The notes under the pieces are model-generated. The model was not told where the DNA came from. It saw nothing but the letters and a program-made list of their open reading frames with translations, and did no database searches. Shown here one piece after another: positions 8,645 through 19,200 of a stretch of DNA of 64,000 nt (positions are counted from its first letter, which is position 1; every line of letters starts with the position of its first letter). The stretch is from an uncultured Actinomycetes bacterium. GTDB taxonomy: Bacteria; Actinomycetota; Thermoleophilia; Solirubrobacterales; 70-9. The DNA lies in contig CALCIA010000190.1 in NCBI GenBank assembly GCA_937907435.1, forward strand, positions 10,961-74,960, read 5' to 3'. The position numbers and the translations under genes are program-made.

Positions 8645-11600
8645 ACGGCACGCGGGCAAGACCTGCTGCTGCACAGGGCCGCCTCTCCTTCGGCGACATA
8701 TCGAACGGGCGAGGCTCGACGGCACCCCGTTCGCCGGATACTCTAGCCGCCGGAACCACTCCCCCTCTGCGAGCCGATCCGCCGACGCCGCCGGTCGAGC
8801 AGCGGGGCGATCGAGGCCGAGCGGCCTATGGCCCACCCGGCGTCGCCAGCGGCGAGAAGGCCAAGGCCCGCGACATCCTCGCGGCGATCCGCATCCTCCA
8901 GACCATCGAACACGACCGGCGGCCCGCCACGCCCCAGGATCGAACGGCGCTCGCCCGCTTCGGCGGGTTCGGCGCGGTGGCGTTGTCGCTCTTCCCCGAT
9001 CCGGTCTCGGGGCGCTTCAAGGACGCCGGCTGGCAGGTCCTCGGCGAGGAGCTGAAAGGGTTGCTGTCCCCGGAGGAATATCAGAGTGCCAAGCGAACTA
9101 CTTTCAACGCCTTCTACACGTCCCCGACCGTCATCGCGGCCATGCACGAGGGGCTGGAACGCCTCGGCGTCCCGCGGGACGCGACCGTCCTCGAACCCGG
9201 ATGCGGCACGGGCAACTTCCTGGGCCAGGCCGCCGAGGGGATGCGCTTCCTCGGTGTCGAGATGGACTCCATCTCCGGCCGGATCGCCCGCGCCCTGCAC
9301 CCCGAACACGACATCCGCATCGAGAATTTTCGCGACACGAGGCTGCCCGATGCCTGCCTCGACGCGGTGATCGGCAACGTGCCGTTCGCCGACGTGCGTC
9401 TCGACTACCGGGGTCAGAAGCTCGCCCTGCACGATTTCTTCTTCGCCAAGTCGCTCGACGCGTTGAAGCCCGGCGGGGTGATGGCCCTGGTGACCACGCA
9501 TTTCACGCTCGACAAGCAGAACGCCGCCATCCGCGAACACCTCGCGGCCAAGGCGGATTTCCTGGGCGCGATCCGACTGCCTTCCGATGCCTTCAAACGC
9601 GAGGGCACGTCCGTCGTCACCGACATCGTCTTCCTGCGCAAGCGAGGCCCCGGCCAGACGCCGAACCACGCCGATCCCGACTGGCTGGGCGTCGCGCCGC
9701 TGGCGATCGAGGGTGTCGAGAATCCGATCAACCGCTATTTCCACAACCATCCCGAGATGGTCCTGGGCACCTGGAGCCGCAAGGACCGTCTCTACGGCGG
9801 GGAGTCTGGCTACAGCGTCGTCGGCAGCGGCGACCTGGCCTCGCAGCTACGGGCCGCCGTCGAACGCTTGCCGAGGGCGGACCCGACTCGGTCCGCCGCC
9901 ACCCTGCCCAAGCCGCCACCCGTCTTCATACCCCCGCCGCCCGAGCGGCACGTCACCGAGGGCAGCTTCTTCGTCGCGGACGACCGCACCATCTGCCAGA
10001 TGGAGGAAGGCCGGTCCGCGCCCGTGACCTATTGCGGGACCCTGCTCAAGGCCGACGGCACCCCGGGTGCCCGGAAGATCGGCAGCCTGATCGAGCTGCG
10101 CGACCTCGCCCGCCGCGTCCTGCAATCGCAGAACGAGGGCTGGCCCGAGGCGAATCGCGCCGACGCCCGTCGCACGCTGAACCGCGCCTATGACCGATTC
10201 GTGGCCGCGCACGGACCAATCAACAAGACGACGTTCACTGAAACCAAGCAGGGCTCGATCATCCGCCGCATGCCCAACCTCGTGAAGTTCCGCGAGGACC
10301 CGGACGCCATGCTGGTGATGGCGCTCGAAGAATACGACGAGATGACCGGGCGGGCGACGAAGGCCCCCATCCTGCTCAAAGACGTGGTGGGCAAGGCGCC
10401 ACCGGTCACGTCGGTCGCCAGCGCCGAGGAAGGGTTGCTGGTCAGCCTCGATCGACGCGGCGTCGTGGACGTGCCCTTCATCGCCACGCTCTACGGCAAG
10501 CCCGAGGAGCGGGTCGTCGCCGAACTGGGCGACCTCGTCTACCACGACCCCGAGACGAAGGCGTGGCAGACCGCCGATGCGTATCTTTCCGGCGACGTCC
10601 GCGCCAAGCTCGCCGCCGCCGAAAGGGCTGGTCAGGGGCATGCGAGGAACGCCGAGGCGCTCCGACTGGTCCAGCCCGAGGACGTGCTGCCCGGCGACAT
10701 CGACGCCGGCCTGGGGGCACCGTGGATACCAGCGAGCGACATCCGGGCCTTCGCCGCGGACCTCTTCCGCGTCGCCCCGTCCGCCATCCAGATCGGCCAC
10801 CTCAAGAAGGATGCGACGTGGAGCGTCGACGCCGACCACGCCGCCGAGGCGTCGGTCGCCGCCACCGCCGATTACGGGACCCCGAGGGCCAACGGCGTCG
10901 GGTTGCTGGAATTGGCCCTCAACATGAAATCCCCGATCATCTACGATGTCGTCCACAACGGCGAGCGCGAGGAGCGCGTCGTCAACCAGGAGGCGACGCT
11001 CGCCGCCCGCGAGAAGCAGAAGCTCATCAAGGAGCGGTTCAAGACGTGGGTCTTCGAGGGGCCCGAGCGCACCGAGCGGCTGGTCCGGGTCTACAACGAC
11101 ACCTACAACAATCTGCGGCCCCGCCTGTTCGACGGCTCGCATCTCGACTTCCCCGGCATGAGCCGGGGCATCACGCTGAACCCGCACCAGAAGGACGCCG
11201 TCTGGCGAGGAATGAGCGGTGGCAACACCCTGTTGGCGCACGCCGTCGGCGCGGGCAAGACCTTCACGATGGCCGCCACCGGCATGAAGATGAAGCAGGC
11301 CGGGCTGGTCAAGAAGCCGATGTACGTGGTGCCCAACCACATGCTGGAGCAGTTTACCCGCGAGTTCATGCAACTCTATCCCAACGCCAAATTGCTGGTG
11401 GCCGCCAAGGAGGACCTGACGCGCGAGCGCCGCAAGATGCTCACCGCCAAGATCGCCAGCGGTGAATGGGACGGCATTGTCGTCACCCATTCGAGCTTCG
11501 AGCGGATCGGGATGTCCGGCGGCTACCAGGAGCGGTTCCTGCGCGAGCAAATCAAAGAGTATGACCAGTTGCTCCGCGACGGGGTCGCCGCCGACACCGG

Positions 11601-13959
11601 CCGCGGCAATCGCAACATCATCAAGACGATCGAGAAGCAGAAGGCCCGCCGCGAGGAACGGCTGAAAGACCTGCTCGCCGAAGACAAGAAGGACGCCGGC
11701 CTGGTTTTCGACGAGCTGGGCGTCGACCACGTCTTCATCGACGAGGCCCATTATTTCAAGAACCTGGAGACGCCGACCAAGATGGAACGGGTGGCCGGCA
11801 TCCAGACCGGCGGCAGCGAACGCGCCTTCGACCTCTACATGAAGGCCCGCTACCTGGGCGAGCGGCACCCCGGCCACGGCGTCACCTTCGCCACGGGCAC
11901 GCCGATCAGCAACACGATGGTCGAGCTGTACACGATGCAACGCTTCCTCGACCCCGAGGGGCTCGCGAGCCGCGGCATCGAGCATTTCGACGGCTGGGCC
12001 GCCACCTTCGGCGAGGTGATCGACACGATGGAAATTTCCCCGGACGGGGCCAGCCTCCGGCCGCGGAGCCGGTTCGCGCGGTTCACCAACCTGCCCGAAC
12101 TCCAGCAGATGTTCCGCGCCTTCTCCGACGTGCAGACGGCCGAGATGCTGGACCTTCCCCGCCCGAGGCTGGAGACCGGCAAGCCGATCGTCGTCGCCTG
12201 CCCGATGTCGGAGGAACAACGGGCGCTCCAGCAAGCCCTGGTCGCCCGCTACGACCGCCTGCGGACGGAGAAGGTCGATCCCCGCGAGGACAACGCCCTG
12301 GCCATCACCACCGACGGCCGCAAGCTGGCCCTCGACGCCCGCATGCTCTCGTCCACGGCCGAGGATTTCGCCGGCTCGAAGGTCAACGCCCTGGCGGGCC
12401 GCGTCGCCGACATCTGGACCCGGACCGCCGCCACACGCGGCACGCAGATGGTCTTCTGCGACATGGGCGTCCACCCCACCGCCTGGGGCTATTCGGCCTA
12501 TGACGAGATCGCGGCCAAGCTCGCCGCCCGCGGCATCCCGCGCGAGCAGATCGCCGTCGTCGGCGACGCCGACTCCGACGCCAAGAAGCAGGCCCTCTTC
12601 GAGAAGGTCAGGAACGGCTCGGTGCGCGTGCTGATCGGCAGCACCCAAAAGATGGGCACCGGCACCAACGTCCAGAAACGGCTGGCGGCCCTGCACCATC
12701 TCGACGCCCCCTGGAAGCCGGCCGAGGTCGAGCAGCGCGAGGGCCGCATCCTCCGTCAGGGGAACGCCAACGAGGAGGTCGCGATCTATCGCTACGTCAC
12801 CGAGGGCTCGTTCGACGCCTATATGTGGCAGGCGCTGGAGACGAAGGCCCGATTCATCTCCCAGATCATGACCGGCGAGGCGGCCGTCCGCCGCGCCGAG
12901 GACATCGGCGGCCAGGAGCTTTCCTACGCCGAGGTCAAGGCGATCGCCTCCGGCAACCCCGCCGTCCTGACCCTGGCCGAGGCCGACGCCGAATTGCAGC
13001 GGCTCGCCGTCCTCAGGAGGAACCACGCCGACGAGCAATATCTCGCGCGACGGAGCTTGCGCGAGCTGCCCGGCTCCATCGAGACACTGTCCCGACGCCT
13101 GAACGATCTGGGAAGCGACCTGAAGACCGTCACCGACCATGCCAGCGACCCGTTGGTCATCGGCGGCAGGGACTGCCGCCGGGAGTCCGAGCTTGAGACC
13201 CTCGCCGGCCGCCTGGACGCCCTGCCGGAGCGGGTTCGCGAGACCAGGCGGTTCCCGCTCGGGACCTATCGCGGGCTCCGGTTCGGCGTCGTGCTGCACG
13301 GCAACGACGCCGCCGAGGTTTTCCTGGAAGGAGCGGCAACCCGGCACGGCATGCTGTCCCGCGATCACCGCGGGCCTCGGGCCGTGCTGAACGCCCTCGA
13401 CCGCCTCGCTGGCACCTACGAGGACCGGTGTGCCGCCACTCGACAAGATCTCGACATCGCACAGGGCCAGCTCCGGGACTACGAGGCACGCTTGGGGGTG
13501 CCGTTCCCCCACGATGCCTATCTCGGGGAGCTGACCGCATTACGCGACCGACTGAAGGCCGGGCTCTCCGACACGGCCCCCGAGCCCGGGGCGATCCCAC
13601 CCCCGCCGGTCCACGAGCTTGCGGGGCGGATCAACGCGCTCAAGGCCGCCCACGCCATCGAAGCCACGCCGCAACGGGCCGGTACACGCCGAGCCGCGAC
13701 GGCCGAGGAGCCGGTCAGCGCACGCATCCGCCGCCGTGCCGCGGCGGATGCGGTCCCCCAATCCGAGGCCGGAACCGAGCCGGGCCGTCCCGTGTCCCGG
13801 GCGGAGGCACTCTCCCCGCCGGGAGCCATTTCGGTAGACCGCCCGACCGCCGCCGAGTTGCGTGGCACCTTGCCGCACGAGCACCCCGCCGGCGCTCGGA
13901 CGTTCCGAGAAGACGTCACCCGGGACCGGGGGAAAGTGCGTCAATTCGGCATATTTTGA
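8641..13959 (+). CDS. Giant polyvalent protein: N6-methylase fused to SNF2-type helicase
   Basis: About 1770 residues. The methylase part has motif I EPGCGTGN (bases about 9196-9219) and NVPF at the NPPF position (about 9376-9387). The helicase part has HAVGAGKTFTM (Walker A, about 11240-11272), FIDEAHYFKNL (about 11736-11768), FATGTPISNT and a C-terminal STQKMGTGTN / EQREGRILRQGN pair (motifs V-VI). Such methylase-helicase polyvalent proteins are carried by conjugative plasmids and phages and are thought to guard or modify incoming DNA. Start unresolved: no ATG, GTG or TTG lies in frame between 8644 and the domain start near 8860. CTG at 8641 overlaps the upstream stop. Earlier in-frame ATGs would lie across the upstream gene. 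Confidence 0.85.
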   Translation: MNGTRARPAAAQGRLSFGDISNGRGSTAPRSPDTLAAGTTPPLRADPPTPPVEQRGDRGRAAYGPPGVASGEKAKARDILAAIRILQTIEHDRRPATPQDRTALARFGGFGAVALSLFPDPVSGRFKDAGWQVLGEELKGLLSPEEYQSAKRTTFNAFYTSPTVIAAMHEGLERLGVPRDATVLEPGCGTGNFLGQAAEGMRFLGVEMDSISGRIARALHPEHDIRIENFRDTRLPDACLDAVIGNVPFADVRLDYRGQKLALHDFFFAKSLDALKPGGVMALVTTHFTLDKQNAAIREHLAAKADFLGAIRLPSDAFKREGTSVVTDIVFLRKRGPGQTPNHADPDWLGVAPLAIEGVENPINRYFHNHPEMVLGTWSRKDRLYGGESGYSVVGSGDLASQLRAAVERLPRADPTRSAATLPKPPPVFIPPPPERHVTEGSFFVADDRTICQMEEGRSAPVTYCGTLLKADGTPGARKIGSLIELRDLARRVLQSQNEGWPEANRADARRTLNRAYDRFVAAHGPINKTTFTETKQGSIIRRMPNLVKFREDPDAMLVMALEEYDEMTGRATKAPILLKDVVGKAPPVTSVASAEEGLLVSLDRRGVVDVPFIATLYGKPEERVVAELGDLVYHDPETKAWQTADAYLSGDVRAKLAAAERAGQGHARNAEALRLVQPEDVLPGDIDAGLGAPWIPASDIRAFAADLFRVAPSAIQIGHLKKDATWSVDADHAAEASVAATADYGTPRANGVGLLELALNMKSPIIYDVVHNGEREERVVNQEATLAAREKQKLIKERFKTWVFEGPERTERLVRVYNDTYNNLRPRLFDGSHLDFPGMSRGITLNPHQKDAVWRGMSGGNTLLAHAVGAGKTFTMAATGMKMKQAGLVKKPMYVVPNHMLEQFTREFMQLYPNAKLLVAAKEDLTRERRKMLTAKIASGEWDGIVVTHSSFERIGMSGGYQERFLREQIKEYDQLLRDGVAADTGRGNRNIIKTIEKQKARREERLKDLLAEDKKDAGLVFDELGVDHVFIDEAHYFKNLETPTKMERVAGIQTGGSERAFDLYMKARYLGERHPGHGVTFATGTPISNTMVELYTMQRFLDPEGLASRGIEHFDGWAATFGEVIDTMEISPDGASLRPRSRFARFTNLPELQQMFRAFSDVQTAEMLDLPRPRLETGKPIVVACPMSEEQRALQQALVARYDRLRTEKVDPREDNALAITTDGRKLALDARMLSSTAEDFAGSKVNALAGRVADIWTRTAATRGTQMVFCDMGVHPTAWGYSAYDEIAAKLAARGIPREQIAVVGDADSDAKKQALFEKVRNGSVRVLIGSTQKMGTGTNVQKRLAALHHLDAPWKPAEVEQREGRILRQGNANEEVAIYRYVTEGSFDAYMWQALETKARFISQIMTGEAAVRRAEDIGGQELSYAEVKAIASGNPAVLTLAEADAELQRLAVLRRNHADEQYLARRSLRELPGSIETLSRRLNDLGSDLKTVTDHASDPLVIGGRDCRRESELETLAGRLDALPERVRETRRFPLGTYRGLRFGVVLHGNDAAEVFLEGAATRHGMLSRDHRGPRAVLNALDRLAGTYEDRCAATRQDLDIAQGQLRDYEARLGVPFPHDAYLGELTALRDRLKAGLSDTAPEPGAIPPPPVHELAGRINALKAAHAIEATPQRAGTRRAATAEEPVSARIRRRAAADAVPQSEAGTEPGRPVSRAEALSPPGAISVDRPTAAELRGTLPHEHPAGARTFREDVTRDRGKVRQFGIF

Positions 13960-14037
13960 GGCGTGATGGCCTATGTGGGTGTCTCGCTCAACATCACAAC
14001 GTGAATAATCTTCGACAGGGCGACACGCAGAGAAATG

Positions 14038-14056
14038 GGCCGAATCCCATTCGGCC
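14038..14056. terminator. Hairpin after the polyvalent gene
   Basis: Perfect 7-bp stem GGCCGAA / TTCGGCC with loop TCCCA, about 80 bases after the stop at 13959. It lacks a T-run, so termination is only possible, not shown. Confidence 0.3.
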
Positions 14057-14140
14057 TTCAGAATTGTTCCACGCCATCCGATTAGGATAATAGGCCGAGC
14101 TGTTTCAACCCAAAGGCATAGCGGCGTCGGCGATGATTGC

Positions 14141-14181
14141 TTGACCTGAAGGCCCAGAACCCTATTATTAGAGACTAGGGT
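14141..14181 (+). promoter_or_regulatory. Promoter with dyads before the Czc-like operon
   Basis: TTGACC (14141-14146), 16-bp spacer, TATTAT (14163-14168). Two dyads overlap it: ACCCTA / TAGGGT (14159-14164, 14176-14181) and AGAGAC / GTCTCT just downstream. The latter could bind a repressor. The layout TTGACCTG, then CCCTA, then an AT-rich -10 is shared with the promoter at 28796. Confidence 0.5.
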
Positions 14182-14210
14182 ATTGTCTCTCGATCGACAG
14201 GCGGACCACG

Positions 14211-14594
14211 GTGCGGAGTTTCGTCAGTCTATTCCTGGTCGGTCTCCTCCTCGCTTGTCCGCTCCTTTGCCGGACGATCGAGCCCGGGTGCTCCCATGAG
14301 CTGACCGGCGGGGCGAACGATTTGGACGACGATTCCCACATCCCCCCGTCCTGCCCCGATGACGGGGTAAGCTGCGTCTGCGGCGGAGCTGTCCAGACTG
14401 GGGAACTCCGAGCCACCGACTTGCCTTCGCCGATGGCCATCCCGTTCTTGGATGGCTGGTTCCACGCCACCGCCCTCTCCACGCCGCTCACCTCCCTCTC
14501 GCAGCACCTCACCGCCGAAGGAACCCCCACCGGGCTCGCCGCTCTCGGCGACGCCCTGTCGGTGCGCGCGTTCCTCCAGAACTTCCGCTTCTAA
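14211..14594 (+). CDS. Small secreted Cys-containing protein
   Basis: 127 residues from GTG 14211. An N-terminal signal peptide (MRSFVSLFLVGLLLACPLLC) is followed by a Cys/Asp-rich region (PGCSHELTGG, PPSCPDDGVSCVCGG) and a tail ending FLQNFRF. It heads the RND operon as the similar protein at 28862 heads the copper operon. A metal-sensing or chelating role in the periplasm is an inference from context. Family not recognised. Confidence 0.6.
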   Translation: MRSFVSLFLVGLLLACPLLCRTIEPGCSHELTGGANDLDDDSHIPPSCPDDGVSCVCGGAVQTGELRATDLPSPMAIPFLDGWFHATALSTPLTSLSQHLTAEGTPTGLAALGDALSVRAFLQNFRF

Positions 14595-14761
14595 TCTCGT
14601 CTCCCTCCCCGCCGGGCCCACAGTAGCGCCACGCGCTCTGCGCGGTCCCGGCTCTGGCCCATTTCTCGGGCCGTACGCCACAACCGACCTACATCCGCCT
14701 CGGGTCTACCCGGACCTGGGGATATTGCGCCCTGCATCTCCTCATGTGGAAGGACCAACCT

Positions 14762-16225
14762 GTGAAACGCATTTTCATCGGCTCCGCAGCCGTCCTGGTC
14801 GGCTTGGCCTTCATCGGCCTTGCCGTGGCCGCATTCCGCCCCGACCTCATGCCCGCTTGGGCGCGCCCACGAGGGGCCGCCTCATCGACGGAGACCGCCC
14901 TTCAGTGCAAGGAGCACGGGGTCCCGGAGAAGTTCTGCACGCTGTGCCACAAGGAGCTGAAATCGAGCCTGATGCTCTGCAAGGAGCACGGCAACATCCC
15001 CGAGGACATCTGCACGCTCTGCCACCCGGAGCTCAAGGAGAAATACGACATCACAATGTGCCCGAAGGGACACGGGCTTCCGCGGGATTTCTGCTTCAAA
15101 TGCGGCGTGAACCCCGAGGCTTCGGCTGCACCGGGCGAGGTGCCCGACGTGAAGCTCGCCTCGCCCGAGATGGCCAAGGACATCGGTCTCGAGACCGCCC
15201 CCGCCACGACGGAGAAGCGGGCCCCCACCCTCCGGGCCAATGCCGAGGCGGCCTACGACGCGCGCCGCTACGCGGAGATCCGGCCGCGCGTCTCCGGCTT
15301 CCTCAGCGAGGTGAAGGCCGACCTCGGTGATGCGGTCCGCAAGGGCGAGGTCCTCGCGGTGGTCGACTCGGCCGAGGTGGGCGCGGCAAAGGCCCGCTAT
15401 CTCTCCGCCCGGGCCACGGTCGAGCTCGCCCAGGCGACTTATGACCGGACCAAGGGCCTCGCCGCCACCGGCTCGGTGGCCGCCCGGCAGGAGCTCGAGT
15501 CGCGTACGGCGCTCGCCGAGGCACAGGCTACCTCGCGCGAGGCGGCGCAACGGCTCAAGAACCTGCGCTTCGACGACGCGGCCCTGGCCCGGCTCGCCAA
15601 GTCCCAGGACACTTCGAGCCTGCTGGAGATCACCGCACCGATCGGCGGCACCATCGTGGCCTTGGAGGCCGTGCCCGGGGAGGCGGTCGAGCCGACCACC
15701 CAGATCTACGCCCTCGCCGACACCCGCTCCATGTGGCTGTGGATCGACGTCTACGAGGCCGACATCGACGCGGTGAAGGCTGGCCAGGCGGTGACCTTCG
15801 CCATCTCGGGCGCGAACCCGGACGCGACGGCTCCCGCCTTCGCGGGCAAGGTGACCTGGGTCGGGACCGAGGTGGACCCAACCACCCGCACCACCAAGGT
15901 CCGGGCGGAGCTGGCCAATCCCGACGGGCGGCTCCGGGCGAACCAGTTCGGCCGGGCCGAAGTCCAGGTCGGCGCGGAGCACGAGGCGGTGGTCGTCCCG
16001 CGGGAGGCGGTTCAGCGCCGCTACAAGGACCACTTGGTGTTCCTGGCCCTGGACGACGGGACCTACCGCCCGCAACGGGTCCGGGTCCGGCCCGCCGCCC
16101 GCGGCGACCGGCTCGAGGTGGCCGCCGGGCTCGCGGCCGGCCAGCGGGTCGTCACCACCGGGGCCTTCTTCCTGAAGACCGAGACCATGAAGGACGCCCT
16201 CGGTGCGGGCTGCACCGACGACTGA
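14762..16225 (+). CDS. RND efflux periplasmic adaptor (CzcB-like) with Cys/His repeats
   Basis: 487 residues. It starts at GTG 14762 (GGAAGGA seven bases upstream; an ATG at 14744 precedes that site). After an N-terminal membrane anchor come three related Cys/His units in residues about 38-120: CKEHGVPEKFCTLCHKEL, CKEHGNIPEDICTLCHPEL and CPKGHGLPRDFCFKCG. Then follow the usual barrel-sandwich hybrid, coiled coil and beta-barrel of membrane-fusion proteins (YAEIRPRVSGFLSEV, LLEITAPIGGTIV). It would link the inner-membrane pump to the outer-membrane channel and may hand metal over through the Cys units. Confidence 0.88.
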   Translation: MKRIFIGSAAVLVGLAFIGLAVAAFRPDLMPAWARPRGAASSTETALQCKEHGVPEKFCTLCHKELKSSLMLCKEHGNIPEDICTLCHPELKEKYDITMCPKGHGLPRDFCFKCGVNPEASAAPGEVPDVKLASPEMAKDIGLETAPATTEKRAPTLRANAEAAYDARRYAEIRPRVSGFLSEVKADLGDAVRKGEVLAVVDSAEVGAAKARYLSARATVELAQATYDRTKGLAATGSVAARQELESRTALAEAQATSREAAQRLKNLRFDDAALARLAKSQDTSSLLEITAPIGGTIVALEAVPGEAVEPTTQIYALADTRSMWLWIDVYEADIDAVKAGQAVTFAISGANPDATAPAFAGKVTWVGTEVDPTTRTTKVRAELANPDGRLRANQFGRAEVQVGAEHEAVVVPREAVQRRYKDHLVFLALDDGTYRPQRVRVRPAARGDRLEVAAGLAAGQRVVTTGAFFLKTETMKDALGAGCTDD

Positions 16226-16246
16226 CCGGCCCGAAGGAGGGCTTCC

Positions 16247-19200
16247 ATGCTCAACGCGCTCATCGGCTTCAGCCTGAAGAACCGCTTCATCATCCTGCTA
16301 TTGGCGGGGATTCTCATCGTGCTGGGGGTCCGGGCGGCCGGCCGCCTGCCGCTCGACGCCTTCCCCGACACGACCCCGGTCCAGATCCAGATCAACACGG
16401 TGGCCCCGGAACTCGGGCCGGAGGAGGTCGAGCGGCAGATCACCTTCCCGGTCGAGATGGCCTTGGGCGGCCTCAAGGGCCTCGAGCAGGTCCGTTCGAT
16501 CTCCAAGTTCGGGCTCTCCCAGGTCGTCGCCACGTTCGAGGACGGCACCGACATCTACTTCGCCCGCCAGCAGGTGAACGAGCGGCTCGGCGAGGCGCAG
16601 CTCCCGGAGGGGATCGCCAGTCCCGAGATGGGCCCGGTCGCGACCGGCCTCGGCGAGATCTACCACTACCTGCTCACCAGCAGCGACCCGAAGGTCGGCC
16701 TCACCGAGCTGCGGACGTTCCAGGACTGGGTCATCCGGCCGCGTCTCAGGCGCGTGCCGGGCGTGGCCGAGATCAACGCCTGGGGCGGGAAGGCCAAGCA
16801 GTTCGAGGCCCGGGTCGACCCGGCGAAGCTCGCCAAGTACAAGCTCACGCTCGACGACGTGACCCTCGCGCTCCGCGAGAACAACGCCAACGTGGGCGGC
16901 GGCTACGTCACCGAGGCCGGGGAGGCGAGCCTGGTCCAGGGGGTGGGGAGGGTGGCCTCGACGGAGGCCATCGCCGGGGTCGTCATCGCCGCCCATAACG
17001 GGGTGCCGATCCGCGTCCGCGACGTGGCCGAGGTGGCGGTCGGCCACGTGATCCGCCGCGGCGGGGTGACCGCCGAGGGCCGGGGCGAGGCGGTGCTTGG
17101 GCTGGCCTTCATGCGGATGGGCGAGAACTCGCGCGAGGTCACCATGGGCCTCGACGCGGCGATGGAGGACGTCCGCTCCGCCATGCCCAAGGGGGTGGAG
17201 ATCACCGAGGTCTACGAGCGGACCCACCTCGTCGACCAAGTGCTCCACACCGTCGAGAAGAACCTCTTCGAGGGCGCCATCCTCGTCATCGCCGTGCTCT
17301 TCGCCTTCCTAGGGAACTTTCGCGCCGGGCTGATCGTGGCCTCGGCCATCCCGCTCTCGATGCTGTTCGCCGTCACGATGATGGAGCGGATCGGCATCGC
17401 GGGGAGCCTCATGAGCCTCGGCGCCATCGATTTCGGCCTGGTCGTCGACAGCTCGGTCGTCATGGTCGAGAACTGCGTGCGCCACATCGCGCATGACGGG
17501 TCGGGCCGCAAGAAGCTGGCCATCATCCGCGATGCGGCGGTGGAGGTCCGCAAGCCGACCATGTTCGGCGAGCTCATCATCATGATCGTCTACCTGCCGA
17601 TCCTGACCCTCGAGGGGATCGAGGGCAAGCTCTTCCGGCCGATGGCGCTCACCGTCGTCTTCGCGCTGGCCGGATCGATGGTGCTGTCGCTCACGCTCAT
17701 GCCGGTCCTCGCCTCCTTCGCGCTGCCCCGGAAGATCTCCGAGAAGGAGACTCTCGTCGACCGGCTGGCGCACATGCTGTTCCAACCGATCCTGAGGCTC
17801 GGGCTCCGTTTCCCCTGGCCGACCCTCGTCTTCGTCGGCGCCATCACGGTGGCGACCACCATCCTCGGCCTGTCGCTCGGCTCCGAGTTCGTCCCCCGTC
17901 TGAACGAGGGGACGATCGTGATCAACACGGTGCGGCTCGCCGGGGTGAGCCTGGAGGAGTCGCTGCGCTACGGCACCCGGATCGAGCGGATGCTCAAGCG
18001 TGAGTTCCCCGACGAGATCGAGAACATCTGGAGCCGGGTCGGCACGCCGGAGGTGGCGACCGACCCGATGGGCCTGGAGGTCGGCGACATCTTCATCACG
18101 CTCAAACCCCGAGAGGGCCGCTACCCGATCCCGAGGCCGCCGCTCTTGAGCGGCCCGGCCGTCTGGTGGCGCTACTTCACGCAGAAGCCCGAGGGCGGCT
18201 GGACGAAGGCCAAGAGCCAGGACGAGCTGGTGAAGGAGATGTCCGAGCTGACCGAGAAGCTCCCCGGGATGCGGGCAGCGTACACGCAGCCGATCGAGAT
18301 GCGGATCAACGAGATGGTCTCGGGCATCCGCGCCGACCTCGGGATCATGCTCTACGGCGACGACCTGGCCGTCCTCAAGGAGAAGGGCGAGGACATCCTG
18401 CGGATCATGCTCCAGATCCCGGGCGCCGCGGACGTGAGCCTCGAGCAGATCACCGGCCAGCCGGTGCTCCGCGTGGCGGTCGACTGGCAGGCCCTCTCCC
18501 GCTACGGCGTCTCCGCCCGCCAGGTGCTCGACGCCGTGAAGGCCGCGGGCGCCCTCCCCGTCGGCGAGGTCCTCGAGCCCGGGATGCGCTTCCCGCTCGT
18601 GGTCAGGCTCTCCGAGGACTATCGCAAGAATCCCGCCGCGTTAGGTCAGGTCCTCGTCGCGACCGCTTCCGGGCAGCGGCTCCCGCTCACCCAGCTGGCC
18701 CGCCTGGAGGAGGTCACCGGGCCGTCCACCATCCAGCGCGAGTGGGGCCAGCGGCGGATCGTCGTCCAGTCCAACGTTCGCGGCCGCGACCTGGGCTCGT
18801 TCGTCCAGGAGGCCCAGGCCCGCGTCAACGCCGGGGTGAAGCTGGACACCGGCTATCACATCGAGTGGGGCGGCCAGTTCGAGCACCTGGAACGCGCCGA
18901 GCGGCGGCTGCTGATCGTCGTGCCGCTGGCACTGGCGCTCATCCTGAGCCTGCTGTATCTCACCTTCCACTCCTTCCGCGACGCGCTGATGATCTTCAGC
19001 GGCGTCCTCTTCGCCCGGGTCGGCGGCGTCCTGGGCCTGTGGGTCATGGACCTGCCGTTCACCATCTCGGCGGGGGTCGGGTTCGTGGTGCTGGCCGGAG
19101 CGTCGATGCTCGAAGGGCTCATTCTCGTCAGCTACATCCGCGACAAGATGGCCCAAGGCCTGCCCAAGCGCGAGGCCATCGAAGCAGCTCGCCTCGCCCG

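Noticed and set aside
9847..13512. 1221-codon minus-strand frame opposite the polyvalent gene
   Set aside because: High GC makes long antisense frames common; the product is low-complexity, while the plus strand shows ordered methylase and helicase motifs.
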